Positions 1-5,301 of a stretch of DNA of 5,436 nt are shown piece after piece (position 1 is the stretch's first letter; each line of letters begins with the position of its first letter). Location of the stretch: assembly GCA_013335235.1 (NCBI GenBank), contig JAAXVZ010000082.1, forward strand, positions 678-6,113. Reading direction: 5' to 3'. The notes under the pieces are model-generated. The model saw nothing but the letters and a program-made list of their open reading frames with translations. It was not told the DNA's origin and made no database searches. The position numbers and the translations under genes are program-made. The DNA comes from Nanobdellota archaeon (GTDB taxonomy: Archaea > Nanobdellota > Nanobdellia > Woesearchaeales > GW2011-AR15).

Positions 1-2
1 AT

Positions 3-86
3 GCAAGAGATAAAGAAGATAAAATGAGGATTGAGTCTCTTTATCAGAGCTGGCTAAAACCAGGCGGCAGCTGCATAATCTCTTGA
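3..86 (+). CDS. Possible C-terminal tail of an upstream gene (partial, weak)
   Basis: An open frame enters from the left edge and stops at TGA 84-86. It reads 27 residues, charged at first (ARDKEDK) and ending LKPGGSCIIS. The 'LKPGG' string is reminiscent of the strand and turn in SAM-dependent methyltransferases, but in that family it is internal rather than terminal. A frame this short is easily open by chance, and two competing readings exist: an ATG at base 1 gives only eight codons, and an ATG at 24 lies in the same frame. It is listed only because it is the best coding candidate at the left edge. It could equally be non-coding. Confidence 0.15.
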   Translation, partial: ARDKEDKMRIESLYQSWLKPGGSCIIS

Positions 87-96
87 CTCTGCCTGG
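60..96. other. Imperfect inverted repeat (possible terminator or RNA hairpin)
   Basis: CCAGGC at 60-65 pairs with GCCTGG at 91-96 around a 25-base loop, and a G-T pair plus one further base pair can extend the stem inward. The palindrome GCAGCTGC (67-74) lies in the loop and could form a competing small stem. A T/A-rich stretch follows at 97-128. It lies just after the possible upstream stop at 86, so it could help end that transcript, but the stem is short and may be chance. Confidence 0.2.
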
Positions 97-197
97 ATTA
101 TATACTATTTCTGTTTCTGTATATATATGGCAACGTTATAGGTGCAATTGGCTTTAACGTCTTAATGTTTCCTCTGGATATGCTGGATTAGTCTGAC

Positions 198-205
198 TTT
201 AAATA
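198..205 (+). promoter_or_regulatory. TATA-like box upstream of the aminomutase (distal)
   Basis: TTTAAATA is a good match to the archaeal TATA consensus. It is centred about 58 bases before the ATG at 260, so a transcript from here would carry a leader of about 30 bases. No Shine-Dalgarno sequence is visible in that leader, so this box may be a secondary promoter or an activator-related site. The longer string TTTAAATACAAT (198-209) recurs exactly at 2915-2926, upstream of the deacetylase gene. Confidence 0.35.
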
Positions 206-228
206 CAATAGAAAAAGACAATCGTAAG

Positions 229-237
229 TTATTTATG
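229..237 (+). promoter_or_regulatory. TATA-like box for leaderless transcription of the aminomutase
   Basis: TTATTTATG is centred about 27 bases before the ATG at 260, which puts the expected transcription start at or next to the start codon. The preceding CGTAAG is purine-rich, as expected of a BRE. The lack of any Shine-Dalgarno sequence before the ATG fits a leaderless message. The same spacing is seen at the deacetylase gene and at the minus-strand gene. Confidence 0.45.
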
Positions 238-259
238 TAACAAAAATATCTTATTTTGT

Positions 260-1510
260 ATGAATGATTACAATGCTATTTCTTTGTGGAAGGATGTGAC
301 ACCTGAACTGTGGAATGATTGGCACTGGCAGATAAGGAACAGGCTCTCAAGTGTTGAGCAGCTGAGTCAGGTCATCAATCTGGAAGAGACAGAGAAGCAC
401 ATAATCCGTGATTCGTTGAATACGCTGAGAATGGCAGTGACGCCTTACTATGCGTCTCTTATGGACCAGAATGATCCTGAAGATCCAATCAGGATAAGGT
501 CAGTTCCCACGATGATGGAGACTATGATCATGCCAGAGGACATGGTCGATCCCTTGCATGAAGATATAGATTCCCCTGCGCCAGGACTTACTCATAGGTA
601 CCCAGACCGTGTGCTTCTATTGGTTACAGACCAGTGCGGTGACTATTGCAGGCATTGCACTCGCAGGCGCACAGTAGGAGAGACAGACAGGGCAAGGACA
701 AAAGAGGAGATAGACCTTGGCATAGACTATATACGCAAGACAAAAGGCGTGCGTGACGTTGTCATAAGCGGAGGAGATCCTCTTACTCTCGAGACAGGCC
801 GCCTTGAGTATATCATCTCAGCGCTTCATTCGATAGATCATGTGGAGATGGTGAGACTAGGTACAGCTGCGCCAGTCACTTTCCCTCAGAGGATAACTGA
901 AGAATTTGTAGAGATGCTGAGCAAGTATTCCCCAATATTCCTCAACACCCATTTCATCCATCCGAAAGAAATCACAGAAGAGGCGAAGGCAGCTTTGAAG
1001 CTGCTTGCAAATGCAGGGATAGTCCTAGGCAACCAGACACCTCTCCTAAGAGGTATAAATGACTGCCCGTATATCATGAAAGAGCTGGTGCAGCAGCTTA
1101 CCTATAACAGGGTCAGGCCATATTATATCTACCAATGCGACCTTTCCCAAGGCATATCGCATTTCAGGACATCTGTGCAGGAGGGAATAGATATCAGCGA
1201 ATTTTTGCAGGGGCATACCTCTGGCCTTGCTATCCCCCAATTCATGATCGACGCACCTGGGGGTGGCGGCAAGATACCTGTCCCGAGAAACCTTGTAGGC
1301 AGGGACGGACGAATAGTTTATGTCAGGAATTTCGAAGGAGACACATTCCAATATGTCGAGCCTGAGAATCTCATGGCGCCAGCTTGCCCTCAGGCATGCC
1401 AGATATGCTATCAACGCGTTGAGAGGGGGCAGGACATGCCACCTGTAGGATTGCAGAAAAATTTCCACAGGGGGGTATGGCAAACCATAAATGCTAGGCC
1501 TAATCCATGA
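260..1510 (+). CDS. kamA: Lysine 2,3-aminomutase (radical SAM, PLP-dependent)
   Basis: Interconverts L-lysine and L-beta-lysine in the cytoplasm using a [4Fe-4S] cluster, S-adenosylmethionine and PLP. At 416 residues it matches the length of the clostridial enzyme, and the N-terminus also aligns (KDV...WNDW.WQ.RNR), supporting the ATG at 260. Visible sites are the cluster motif CxxxCxxC (C126, C130, C133), the SAM-region motif SGGDPL (170-175), and PGGGGK with the PLP lysine K338. D294 and D331 match the two aspartates that bind the lysine epsilon-amine in the known structure, and R135 matches the carboxylate-binding arginine; this favours lysine over glutamate 2,3-aminomutase. C269 with C376, C380 and C383 would form the structural zinc site, with slightly different spacing from the clostridial protein. 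The full C-terminal region argues against the shorter EpmB. In methanogens this gene (ablA) pairs with an acetyltransferase, ablB, which is not in this window. The gene appears monocistronic. Confidence 0.93.
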   Translation: MNDYNAISLWKDVTPELWNDWHWQIRNRLSSVEQLSQVINLEETEKHIIRDSLNTLRMAVTPYYASLMDQNDPEDPIRIRSVPTMMETMIMPEDMVDPLHEDIDSPAPGLTHRYPDRVLLLVTDQCGDYCRHCTRRRTVGETDRARTKEEIDLGIDYIRKTKGVRDVVISGGDPLTLETGRLEYIISALHSIDHVEMVRLGTAAPVTFPQRITEEFVEMLSKYSPIFLNTHFIHPKEITEEAKAALKLLANAGIVLGNQTPLLRGINDCPYIMKELVQQLTYNRVRPYYIYQCDLSQGISHFRTSVQEGIDISEFLQGHTSGLAIPQFMIDAPGGGGKIPVPRNLVGRDGRIVYVRNFEGDTFQYVEPENLMAPACPQACQICYQRVERGQDMPPVGLQKNFHRGVWQTINARPNP

Positions 1511-1524
1511 TTATGCTTGCGAAT

Positions 1525-1532
1525 ATTTTTAT
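1525..1532 (+). promoter_or_regulatory. TATA-like box for the GT-C membrane protein
   Basis: ATTTTTAT lies in the 40-base gap after the aminomutase stop. Its centre is about 28 bases before the GTG at 1557 but only about 22 before the TTG at 1551. By the spacing seen at the other leaderless genes here, it points to GTG 1557 as the translation start. The T-run in the same element could also help terminate the aminomutase transcript. Confidence 0.35.
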
Positions 1533-1556
1533 CTTGAATCAAATTGATCTTTGACT

Positions 1557-2912
1557 GTGACTCCTAATCGGAAATACGATCTGATTGTATTCATTATCCT
1601 GTTCTCTTTAGTGTTTTCCATGAAGCTTGATGCAGCCAGCTTGCCCTATTCATGGGATGCTCTTGGGCCAGACATCCCAAGCGTATACATTAATATGGCA
1701 AGAAATGGCTTTAATCTCCTCTCAGGAGATGTCATTTTCTTGCATCCTCCTTTGCCTTATCTTCTGGGAGCTGCCTCTTATCTTATTTTTGGGGAGCAAC
1801 CTATATCTATAGGGATACTCATGCTGATCGCAAGCTCAGTGACATTGTTTTTCACCTATAAGATAGGTGAGTTGGTATACAGCAAGCAGGCAGGAGCTCT
1901 TGCGGCACTCTCTCTATTCCTGATGCCTCTATTCTTTTCACATTCTGCATTGTCTCTGGCTTTCAACCTTGTCGTGCCGCTTCATGTGATGGCAGTATAT
2001 TTCACTCTTAAGCATGACCTTTGGAAGTTTACCGCAGCTGCTTCTGCAATTGCGCTAAGCCGGGAGATGGATATGATAACTGTCCTTGTGCTGGCGATAT
2101 TCTGGCTAAGGCAGAAAAATAAGAGGCACCTTGCTCTTGCAATCCCTTTTGCTGTCTCCTTTTCCTGGATGGTTTATGTGAAATTGGTATATGGCAGCAT
2201 GATCCACCCTTCTTTTTTTAGGCTTTTCGCACCGATTTCAATTGCACTCCTGGATAATTTTGTGGCTAGATCAACAGAGTTTTTTGTCAACCAGGGAAGA
2301 TTTGCAGTGATAGGTGTGATCCTTGTATCACAATACTTCCAAGCGAAAAAACCAGCTATTGAGAGTCAGTTTGAATACATCTCTCTGGTGCTGATACTCT
2401 CAGCGTTAGCAATATTCTCTTTTATCGGCAGTTTCCTTCCAAGGTATCTCCTTCCGTTCTATCCTTTAATATTCCTCCTGGCTTTTGGTGGTGTATCTAA
2501 ATACAAATCTTCGTTTTATCCTGGTGCACTCTTCATCTTCCTGTCGATAATTTTCATCAGCGGATGGCATGGGACAAGGGACCTACCTGCAGGCTGGCTC
2601 CTCGAGACAAATATGGAATATGCAGATATGGTTAAGACACATCAAGAGGCAGCAGCATATATCCAGGACAACTTTCCGAACGCATTGGTCGCGACTTGCT
2701 GGCCTATGACAACTGAACTCAGCGATAATATGTTCGGATATGTGGATCAAAAAGTTCAGGTGACAGATAACCTTCAGGATCCAAACGTAGATATAATATA
2801 TTACTCTCGGCAATCGAATTGCTATGACCATAAGATATCTCCCTCGCAGTTCAGGCTTCTGAAAGAATTCTCATCTAAAGGCAAGCTCACGCGAGTCTAC
2901 CAGAGGATTTAG
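1557..2912 (+). CDS. Multi-pass membrane glycosyltransferase, GT-C fold (GT39/ArnT-like)
   Basis: Probably moves a sugar from a lipid-phosphate donor to an acceptor at the outer face of the membrane. Residues are numbered from the alternative TTG at 1551. Hydrophobic segments lie near 11-29, 67-82, 86-104, 114-129, 133-152, 174-187, 195-214, 250-262, 275-296, 298-315 and 324-340, giving about nine to eleven membrane spans. After the first span, a loop with acidic residues (YSWDALGPD, 33-41) is followed by HPPLPYLLG (65-73), typical of GT39-like proteins, where the loop acidic residue is catalytic. SREMD (170-174) and PRYLLPFYPLIFLL (297-310) also resemble family motifs. A soluble tail of about 100 residues (354-453) contains GYVDQKVQV. 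GTG 1557 is preferred because of the promoter spacing; TTG 1551 would add two residues. The sugar and acceptor are unknown, and the family call rests on motifs and topology. The next gene starts 74 bases downstream. Confidence 0.72.
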   Translation: MTPNRKYDLIVFIILFSLVFSMKLDAASLPYSWDALGPDIPSVYINMARNGFNLLSGDVIFLHPPLPYLLGAASYLIFGEQPISIGILMLIASSVTLFFTYKIGELVYSKQAGALAALSLFLMPLFFSHSALSLAFNLVVPLHVMAVYFTLKHDLWKFTAAASAIALSREMDMITVLVLAIFWLRQKNKRHLALAIPFAVSFSWMVYVKLVYGSMIHPSFFRLFAPISIALLDNFVARSTEFFVNQGRFAVIGVILVSQYFQAKKPAIESQFEYISLVLILSALAIFSFIGSFLPRYLLPFYPLIFLLAFGGVSKYKSSFYPGALFIFLSIIFISGWHGTRDLPAGWLLETNMEYADMVKTHQEAAAYIQDNFPNALVATCWPMTTELSDNMFGYVDQKVQVTDNLQDPNVDIIYYSRQSNCYDHKISPSQFRLLKEFSSKGKLTRVYQRI

Positions 2913-2913
2913 C

Positions 2914-2922
2914 ATTTAAATA
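2914..2922 (+). promoter_or_regulatory. TATA-like box just after the GT-C gene (distal)
   Basis: ATTTAAATA begins two bases after the stop of the GT-C gene, about 69 bases before the deacetylase ATG. It is part of the 12-mer TTTAAATACAAT (2915-2926) that is also found upstream of the aminomutase. Transcription from here would give a leader of about 40 bases. It could be a second promoter or a regulator-binding site. Confidence 0.3.
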
Positions 2923-2955
2923 CAATTAACTAGCCGGGAAGCAATCCTTGATAAA

Positions 2956-2964
2956 CTTTATAAG
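2956..2964 (+). promoter_or_regulatory. TATA-like box for leaderless transcription of the deacetylase
   Basis: CTTTATAAG is close to the archaeal consensus and is preceded by A-rich GATAAA, plausible as a BRE. Its centre is about 27 bases before the ATG at 2987, so the transcript would start at or beside the start codon. No Shine-Dalgarno sequence is seen before that ATG. This box likely drives the deacetylase together with the glycosyltransferase behind it. Confidence 0.5.
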
Positions 2965-2986
2965 ATAGCTTAATCTAATATCCGAA

Positions 2987-3634
2987 ATGCCAGAGACTGT
3001 CCTTGTTCTATGTGCCCATAATGATGACAATATAATAGGTGCCGGCGGGACCATTGCCAAATACGCCAAAGAGGGAAAGGAAGTCTATACCGTTGTATTC
3101 TCTTACGGCGAGACGTCCCTGCCCCATCTCCAGGAAAAAATATCTATAAAGACGAGAGTTGCAGAATCCAAGAGGGCTGCCAGGATGCTTGGAGAGAAGC
3201 ATATCTATTATATAGGCCTAAAAGAAGGGAATTTCGCAAAGGAGATAAACGAGAGGAATATCATCTCAAGAATATCTGATATAATTCGCAAGCTCAAGCC
3301 TACGAAGATATTTACACATTCTATAGACGACCCTCATCCAGACCATCAGGCGGTTTTCAGATTTGTCATGCAGCTCGCGAACCATATAGATTTCCATGGG
3401 CACATATATTCGTTCAACGTCTGGAATTTCTTCTTGAATTTCAGGAAGAGGAACAGCCCAAGGCTTGTAGTCGATATCTCGGATACGTTCCAGATAAAGG
3501 TCGATGCATTCAAGCTCCACCGCAGCCAGAAACCGGCGATATTCTCCCTTATGTGGAGCGTCTATCTCCAAGCAATAATGTCTGGGTTCAGGTACAATAC
3601 TAAGTATGCGGAGGTTTTTTTCCAGGTAAAATGA
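2987..3634 (+). CDS. PIG-L/LmbE-family zinc-dependent N-acetyl sugar deacetylase
   Basis: Predicted to remove an acetyl group from an N-acetylglucosamine-like residue on a lipid or small-molecule carrier. The 215-residue length is usual for the family. The N-terminal motif is AHNDDN (10-15) followed by GAGGT (18-22), corresponding to the AHPDDE...GxGGT signature. By analogy with MshB, H11 and D14 bind zinc and D13 is the catalytic base. The second motif HPDH (117-120) supplies the third zinc ligand, H120, and the probable acid H117. Asparagine replaces the usual glutamate at position 15 and the proline at 12; neither is a direct zinc ligand in MshB, so activity is still expected. There is no signal peptide or membrane segment, so it is cytoplasmic or membrane-peripheral. 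The start fits, since the motif-bearing strand begins at once. A family-4 glycosyltransferase follows after 37 bases, the same partnership seen in GPI, mycothiol and bacillithiol synthesis. The true substrate is not known. Confidence 0.85.
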   Translation: MPETVLVLCAHNDDNIIGAGGTIAKYAKEGKEVYTVVFSYGETSLPHLQEKISIKTRVAESKRAARMLGEKHIYYIGLKEGNFAKEINERNIISRISDIIRKLKPTKIFTHSIDDPHPDHQAVFRFVMQLANHIDFHGHIYSFNVWNFFLNFRKRNSPRLVVDISDTFQIKVDAFKLHRSQKPAIFSLMWSVYLQAIMSGFRYNTKYAEVFFQVK

Positions 3635-3655
3635 CATTCCAGGACACAGCAAATA

Positions 3656-3661
3656 GGGGGT
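3656..3661 (+). promoter_or_regulatory. Shine-Dalgarno-like site for the family-4 glycosyltransferase
   Basis: GGGGGT ends ten bases before the ATG at 3672 and resembles the GGAGGT complement of the 16S rRNA tail. This is the only start in the window with such a site. It fits a gene translated from the middle of a message, whereas the genes next to promoters lack one. It supports both the ATG at 3672 and co-transcription with the deacetylase. Confidence 0.45.
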
Positions 3662-3671
3662 ATCATAACAA

Positions 3672-4820
3672 ATGAGGAAGATGCTCATTGCGACAGATGG
3701 ATTCCTTCCACGGTGGGATGGGATTGCCAGTTTCCTGAATCAGGTCATCCCAAGGTTGGAGGATGAGTTTGAGCTCTCTATAATCGCACCTAATCTTGGG
3801 GAGATGACTACGAAATATAAGGCTGAAATCACGCGGTTCAATACAGCAAGGATACGGCTTGCCGACAATTACTATGCCAGCCTTCCTAATCCTTTTGTCA
3901 TGGCAAAAAAAATAGCGTCTACGGATATTGTGTGGGTGCAATGCTTGGGTCCGATAGGCGTATTTGGTATAATCTTGTCAAAGCTCAAGAGGAAGAAAGT
4001 CGTCCTGTATCTTCACATGATAGAATGGGAGGTGTTCCCCCAGAGCCAGGGGATAGACCTTCTAAAAGTACCGCTGAACACCCTGACAAAAGCGCTGAGC
4101 ATAATGCTGTATAGGATGTGTGATCTTATAATTGTGCCGTCTTCGGAGCATGTTGAGCTCATGAATATGGCTCACGTGAGATGCGACAAGCGTATTGTCC
4201 ATCTTGGTGTAGATGCTGAAAAATACAAACCAAGCCACAGCAAGGAGGCATCAAAGAGGAACCTCGGGATTAACCCGGGCAGCTTTGTGATAGGATACGC
4301 AGGAAGAGTGAGCCTGGAAAAAGATCTGAAGACATTGTATCGCGCGTACTTGCGTGTATGCAAGAAACATAAGGATACAGTGCTCCTCATTGCAGGCGGA
4401 GGGAGGCCAGAGCTTGAGAAGATGTTCGCAAACAAGCCGAATATCATATTAACAGGCCTGAAAGACAATCTTGCGCCATTCTACCAGGCAATGGATGCAT
4501 ATGTCCTTCCAAGCCTGACAGAGACTACCTCGCTAACTACAATGGAAGCTATGGCAACAGGAGTCGCAGTTGTTGCGACTCCTGTAGGATTTGTCAAGGA
4601 ATACATCAATGAGGGGACAAATGGCCTATTATTCCCTAAGAAGAACAGCTTTGCATTATACCAGCAGCTTGAGTTCCTGATAGAGAATCCGGAGGCCAGG
4701 GTCAAGCTGGGGGAGAACGCAAGGAAGACAATACTTGAAAACTATACATGGGACAAGACAGCAGACAAGCTAAGATATATATTCAGTAGCGTTCTAGGAG
4801 AGTCGCTACCTCACCCATAA
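3672..4820 (+). CDS. Glycosyltransferase family 4, GT-B fold, retaining
   Basis: Transfers a sugar from a nucleotide-sugar donor to a lipid or glycan carrier on the cytoplasmic side of the membrane. The 382-residue length is normal for the family. The N-terminal acceptor domain opens with MLIATDGFLPRWDGIASFL (4-22), whose glycine-containing loop is typical of the fold. The C-terminal Rossmann domain begins near VIGYAGRVSLEKD (206-218), where R212 and K217 would contact the donor diphosphate. The EX7E signature is E284 and E292 in SLTETTSLTTME, followed by MATGVAVVATPVG (294-306), which contacts the nucleotide-sugar. There are no clear membrane spans; association through a basic/hydrophobic surface is usual. 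It lies 37 bases after the PIG-L gene and probably shares its transcript. Its last 38 bases overlap the end of the opposite-strand gene. Candidate roles include a PIG-A/MshA/BshA-like hexosaminyl transfer or a general surface-glycan step; donor and acceptor cannot be decided. Confidence 0.88.
   Translation: MRKMLIATDGFLPRWDGIASFLNQVIPRLEDEFELSIIAPNLGEMTTKYKAEITRFNTARIRLADNYYASLPNPFVMAKKIASTDIVWVQCLGPIGVFGIILSKLKRKKVVLYLHMIEWEVFPQSQGIDLLKVPLNTLTKALSIMLYRMCDLIIVPSSEHVELMNMAHVRCDKRIVHLGVDAEKYKPSHSKEASKRNLGINPGSFVIGYAGRVSLEKDLKTLYRAYLRVCKKHKDTVLLIAGGGRPELEKMFANKPNIILTGLKDNLAPFYQAMDAYVLPSLTETTSLTTMEAMATGVAVVATPVGFVKEYINEGTNGLLFPKKNSFALYQQLEFLIENPEARVKLGENARKTILENYTWDKTADKLRYIFSSVLGESLPHP
4557..4585. 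repeat. Perfect 12-bp inverted repeat inside the glycosyltransferase gene
   Basis: ACAGGAGTCGCA (4557-4568) and TGCGACTCCTGT (4574-4585) are exact reverse complements separated by five bases (GTTGT), giving a strong hairpin in DNA or RNA. It falls on codons for TGVAVVATPV, in the donor-binding motif after EX7E. Part of the symmetry may come from the near-palindromic peptide and chance codon choice. No T-run follows, so it does not look like a terminator. Confidence 0.7.
4783..4820. other. Convergent 3' overlap of two genes
   Basis: The glycosyltransferase stop (TAA, ending 4820) lies 38 bases past the stop of the minus-strand gene (TGA, read from TCA at 4783-4785). The overlap encodes SVLGESLPHP on the plus strand and MGEVATLLERY on the minus strand. 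Neither transcript has a T-tract terminator at its stop, so the messages probably extend into antisense of one another. Confidence 0.65.
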
Positions 4821-5136
4821 GCTGTGCTATCCTTCTAAGATCCCTCTCAAGCTGGATATTGGCTATCTCTTCAGCCTTCTCCTCCTGGAGTATCTCCTTT
4901 ATCTCATGTGAGAATTCATCTAAAAAATGCAAGTACGTCTCTAATTCTTTCTTTGAGAGCTCTTTTCCGCTCCTGAGCCTCTCTTCAATTGAATTGAGGT
5001 TCTTTTTCTCATGGTCTTTGAGCTTGTATGCCCTATGGCCGACTTCTTTTAGCACTTCTTCTTCCGGGTAGTGGCCATGATCATCTGCATGCTTCAAGCC
5101 ATGATGCGGCTGTTGTCCTGGATATCCTCCTGCCAT
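4783..5136 (-). CDS. Small histidine-rich, helical protein of unknown function
   Basis: I do not recognise this 117-residue protein. The N-terminus (1-24) is glycine-, proline- and histidine-rich, with histidines at 11, 12, 16, 20 and 22 and acidic residues following, so it could bind a metal such as nickel, zinc or copper. Residues 25-117 are almost all charged or helix-forming, with glutamate/lysine patterns that suggest two or three amphipathic helices or a coiled coil. There is no signal peptide, membrane segment or cysteine. The ATG is the only in-frame start, because a stop lies three codons upstream (5143-5145). A TATA-like box sits about 29 bases before it, so transcription should be leaderless. 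It is convergent with the family-4 glycosyltransferase and overlaps its last 38 bases. The opposite-strand frame here is serine/phenylalanine-rich and is a shadow. That it is a gene is likely; no function is proposed. Confidence 0.7.
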   Translation of the reverse strand: MAGGYPGQQPHHGLKHADDHGHYPEEEVLKEVGHRAYKLKDHEKKNLNSIEERLRSGKELSKKELETYLHFLDEFSHEIKEILQEEKAEEIANIQLERDLRRIAQLMGEVATLLERY

Positions 5137-5160
5137 AGTGCATCATCAAGAATTATTGAA

Positions 5161-5169
5161 TATTTAAAT
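5161..5169 (-). promoter_or_regulatory. TATA-like box for the histidine-rich gene
   Basis: Read on the minus strand, the sequence is ATTTAAATA, a strong archaeal TATA match. Its centre is about 29 bases upstream of the ATG at 5136, predicting a leaderless or very short-leader message. No Shine-Dalgarno sequence lies between the box and the ATG. Confidence 0.55.
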
Positions 5170-5220
5170 CTGCCTATTGATTTGGCTCTGTAGAAAGCAA
5201 AGCGTCTGTGCCAAAAGTGG

Positions 5221-5229
5221 TATAAAATA
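5221..5229 (+). promoter_or_regulatory. TATA-like box facing the partial Fe-S frame
   Basis: TATAAAATA, preceded by AAAAGTGG as a plausible BRE, would start a transcript near 5250 on the plus strand. That is about 50 bases before the first possible start of the Fe-S frame (GTG 5302). It could express that frame or a small RNA. The region is A/T-rich, so a chance match is possible. Confidence 0.35.
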
Positions 5230-5301
5230 GCGCAGTCATTTTTGAAATTCTCACTATCGTTCGAAAAGTTCTAATAAATTCAAACACAAGGCCAGGCGGA
5301 A

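Noticed and set aside
87..191. Open stretch in the third frame after the 84-86 stop, reading a hydrophobic peptide ending in FPLDMLD and a TAG
   Set aside because: It has no usable start until an ATG at 165. An open run of about 34 codons is not unusual, and the hydrophobicity follows from T/A-rich sequence.
1039..1054. Six-base-pair inverted repeat ACCTCT/AGAGGT inside the aminomutase gene
   Set aside because: A short stem in coding sequence is expected by chance, and no T-run follows.
886..1483. Two overlapping minus-strand frames opposite the aminomutase
   Set aside because: They lie fully inside a well-recognised gene, show no motif, and have no promoter or ribosome-binding site; they are shadows.
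3266..3688. 140-residue minus-strand frame opposite the deacetylase
   Set aside because: It is antisense to the second zinc motif of a clear PIG-L gene and has no family features of its own.
4859..5071. Plus-strand 70-residue frame, very serine- and phenylalanine-rich
   Set aside because: Its composition is what the complement of an E/K-rich gene produces. The minus-strand frame is longer, has a TATA box at the right spacing and a bounded ATG start.
5241..5280. GTTCGA string resembling a tRNA T-loop
   Set aside because: The flanking bases cannot form the five-pair T-stem, and no acceptor, D or anticodon arm is present.
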